Assembly (NCBI GenBank): GCA_900541135.1
Contig: UQIG01000026.1
Span: 1-32,795 of the forward strand
Source of the DNA: an uncultured Collinsella sp.
GTDB lineage: Bacteria > Actinomycetota > Coriobacteriia > Coriobacteriales > Coriobacteriaceae
DNA length: 32,795 nt
Direction: 5' to 3'
Shown here: positions 31,219 through 32,795 of the stretch, piece by piece
How the letters are laid out: every line of letters begins with the position of its first letter
How positions within the stretch are numbered: position 1 is the first letter of the stretch
Program-made: the position numbers and the translations under genes
Notes under the pieces: model-generated
Seen by the model: the letters and a program-made list of their open reading frames with translations, nothing else
Database searches by the model: none
What the model was told of the DNA's origin: nothing

Positions 31219-31340
31219 CGGTAACGTTCGCAGGTGACGGCGCGTGCGAGACATGGCGTATCGCGTACAATGTTTCGGATCGTATCGTTCGGGCAGGTTA
31301 TCCGATATGCCCGATCGCCCTTCCATTCGAAAGGACATCC

Positions 31341-32675
31341 ATGTCCCAATCCTCGACGCCCGCCGTCACCGATGCCATCTACGATGCATCGTCGCTCGGC
31401 CGCCCGCGCATGTTCCTGCTCGGCCTGCAGCACCTGTTTGCCATGTTTGGCGCCACGGTACTGGTGCCCGTGCTCACCGGCCTCTCGGTATCGGCAACGC
31501 TTTTGTTTGCCGGCTTGGGCACGCTGCTGTTCCACTCCCTGTCGCGCGGTAAGGTGCCGGCATTTTTGGGCTCATCGTTTGCCTTTATTGCCGGTTATGC
31601 CGCAATCGCACCCAACGGCGAGGCCGAGCTTTTGCCCTACGCCTGCCTGGGCGTAGCTTGTGCCGGCCTGCTCTATCCGGTGCTTGCGGCACTCTTCCGC
31701 GCGTTTGGCGCCAAGCGCGTCATGCGCTTCTTCCCGCCGGTGGTGACTGGCCCCATCGTCATTTCGATCGGTCTGATCCTGGCAAGCTCCGCTATTGCCA
31801 ACTGCCAGACCAACTGGCTTGTTGCCGTTGTCGCCGTGGCAGTGATCGTCATCTGCAACATCTGGGGCCGTGGCATGGTTAAGATCGTGCCGATCTTGCT
31901 GGGCGTTGTGGTGAGCTATGCCGTTGCGGCTGCGCTCGGCGAGGTTGATTTCTCGGGCGTTGCCGCCGCTTCGTGGGTCGGTCTGCCCATCGTGTGGGAC
32001 AACACCGTGTTTGCACTCTTTGGGCCGCAGTTCGATAGCGGTCTTGCCACGACGGCCATCATCACCATCATGCCGTTGGCCTTTGCAACCATGATCGAGC
32101 ATATCGGTGATATCTCCGCTATTGGCTCCACCTGCGAGCGTAACTACATTGCCGATCCCGGCCTGCATCGCACGCTGCTCGGCGATGGTCTCGCCACGAT
32201 CCTGGCTTCGCTCTTTGGCGCTCCGGCCAACACCACGTATGGCGAGAACACCGGCGTGCTCGCTCTGACGCGCGTGTTCGACCCGCGCGTGATTCGCATT
32301 GCCGCGTGCTGCGCCATCGTGCTTTCGTTCTGCCCCAAGTTCGCTGCCGTGATCGCCGCCATGCCGGCGTGTGTAATCGGCGGTGTGTCGCTCGTGCTCT
32401 ATGGCATGATCAGCGCCGTGGGCGTTCGCAACCTCATCGAGAACCAGGTCGATTTCCAGAACAACCGTAACGTGCTGGTGGCAGCCCTGGTGCTCGTGCT
32501 TTCGCTCGGCATTGCGTACAGCACCGCCGGTGCCATCGTGCTGGAGCTGGGCGGCGTGACGATTTCGCTTTCCGGCCTTGCCGTGGGCTCGCTGGTGGGC
32601 ATCGTGCTCAACGCCATCCTGCCGGGTAACGACTTTGAGTTTGATGTCTCCGATCTTGAGGAGGCTGCTAAGTAG
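31341..32675 (+). CDS. Uracil/xanthine permease (NCS2 family)
   Basis: The 444-residue protein is an NCS2 nucleobase:cation symporter of the UraA/PbuX type. It has MFLLGLQHLFAMFGATVLVP at the start, about 12-14 membrane helices, and the family's AFATMIEHIGDISAI motif with the substrate-binding Glu. NTTYGENTGVLALTRV carries the second Glu. A hydrophilic end EFDVSDLEEAAK is present. ATG 31341 follows AAAGGA; the longer frame to 31116 overlaps the methyltransferase and is not used. It likely imports uracil or xanthine; the specificity cannot be decided from sequence here. Confidence 0.88.
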   Translation: MSQSSTPAVTDAIYDASSLGRPRMFLLGLQHLFAMFGATVLVPVLTGLSVSATLLFAGLGTLLFHSLSRGKVPAFLGSSFAFIAGYAAIAPNGEAELLPYACLGVACAGLLYPVLAALFRAFGAKRVMRFFPPVVTGPIVISIGLILASSAIANCQTNWLVAVVAVAVIVICNIWGRGMVKIVPILLGVVVSYAVAAALGEVDFSGVAAASWVGLPIVWDNTVFALFGPQFDSGLATTAIITIMPLAFATMIEHIGDISAIGSTCERNYIADPGLHRTLLGDGLATILASLFGAPANTTYGENTGVLALTRVFDPRVIRIAACCAIVLSFCPKFAAVIAAMPACVIGGVSLVLYGMISAVGVRNLIENQVDFQNNRNVLVAALVLVLSLGIAYSTAGAIVLELGGVTISLSGLAVGSLVGIVLNAILPGNDFEFDVSDLEEAAK

Positions 32676-32700
32676 CAGCTGCGTTCAGATAAAACAAGAT

Positions 32701-32738
32701 ATGGTGCCCATGCGTATATGCGCGTGGGCACCATTTTT
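32701..32738 (+). terminator. Intrinsic terminator after the permease gene
   Basis: ATGGTGCCCA (32701-32710) pairs exactly with TGGGCACCAT (32725-32734), followed by a TTTT run (to 32738). Confidence 0.88.
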
Positions 32739-32756
32739 AATTCAAGACTTTAGTCC

Positions 32757-32777
32757 GCTGGCCGCGCAGCGGCCAGC
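32757..32777. terminator. Terminator-like hairpin near the right edge
   Basis: GCTGGCCGC (32757-32765) pairs with GCGGCCAGC (32769-32777) over a three-base loop and is followed by TTTAAA. It may end a gene beyond the window. Confidence 0.5.
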
Positions 32778-32795
32778 TTTAAACCACCCGCTACG

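Noticed and set aside
30094..31338. 414-residue minus-strand frame
   Set aside because: It is antisense to the MetE-like gene.
32757..32795. tRNA or small stable RNA at the right edge
   Set aside because: Only one hairpin is visible; no cloverleaf or CCA-adjacent acceptor stem can be drawn.

Overview
The window looks like a chromosomal stretch of a GC-rich, anaerobic actinobacterium of the Coriobacteriia, most likely Collinsella or a close relative. This is inferred from strong GC bias at third codon positions, AGGAGG-type ribosome binding sites, several diguanylate cyclases, a TPP-riboswitch thiamine salvage operon, an LxxTG-type sortase substrate and the gene mix. No rRNA, tRNA or CRISPR array was seen, so the assignment rests on protein character alone.

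Layout. Bases 1-800 hold the 5' part of an IS110-family transposase (minus strand), a strongly folded leader in front of it that could be its guide (bridge) RNA, and a GGGGAC palindrome. Bases 860-4260 carry housekeeping RNA methyltransferases (RlmA-like, RsmJ), a four-helix membrane protein, a 47-residue membrane peptide, a small zinc-finger protein and a GNAT acetyltransferase. Bases 4515-11380 form a possible stress/resistance block: a Tet(M)-like ribosomal-protection GTPase, an orphan AAA-type ATPase translationally overlapping a UvrA-like ABC ATPase, and a convergent paralogue of the orphan ATPase. Both orphan ATPases have direct repeats at an exact 20-bp period upstream. Bases 11395-14265 are visibly AT-richer and look acquired: a serine recombinase, a secreted protein and a DUF4230-type protein.

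Bases 14330-18830 read leftward: TrmL with an unusual insertion, a COG0523/CobW GTPase, a cysteine-less ArsC-like protein with an FMN flavoprotein, and a GGDEF-PAS-GGDEF cyclase. A second, larger GGDEF-PAS-GGDEF-GGDEF-EAL protein follows to 21674. Bases 21998-26995 hold a patatin-like lipase, the thiE/thiamine-binding protein/thiM operon behind a TPP riboswitch, and a HAD phosphatase with a LysR regulator. Bases 27145-32675 hold a LuxR-type regulator, a sortase-anchored beta-helix surface protein, a MetE-like methyltransferase and a uracil/xanthine permease.

The most unusual structure is a family of short intergenic palindromes sharing the core GGGACAG (or GGGGACG) but with different, self-complementary arms. 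Seven copies are visible. Four abut or include stop codons, two form an inverted doublet, and arm types recur (TGTGACAAA twice, ACCTGCCAA three times). They resemble REP/REPIN-type elements, and no RAYT transposase gene is present in the window.
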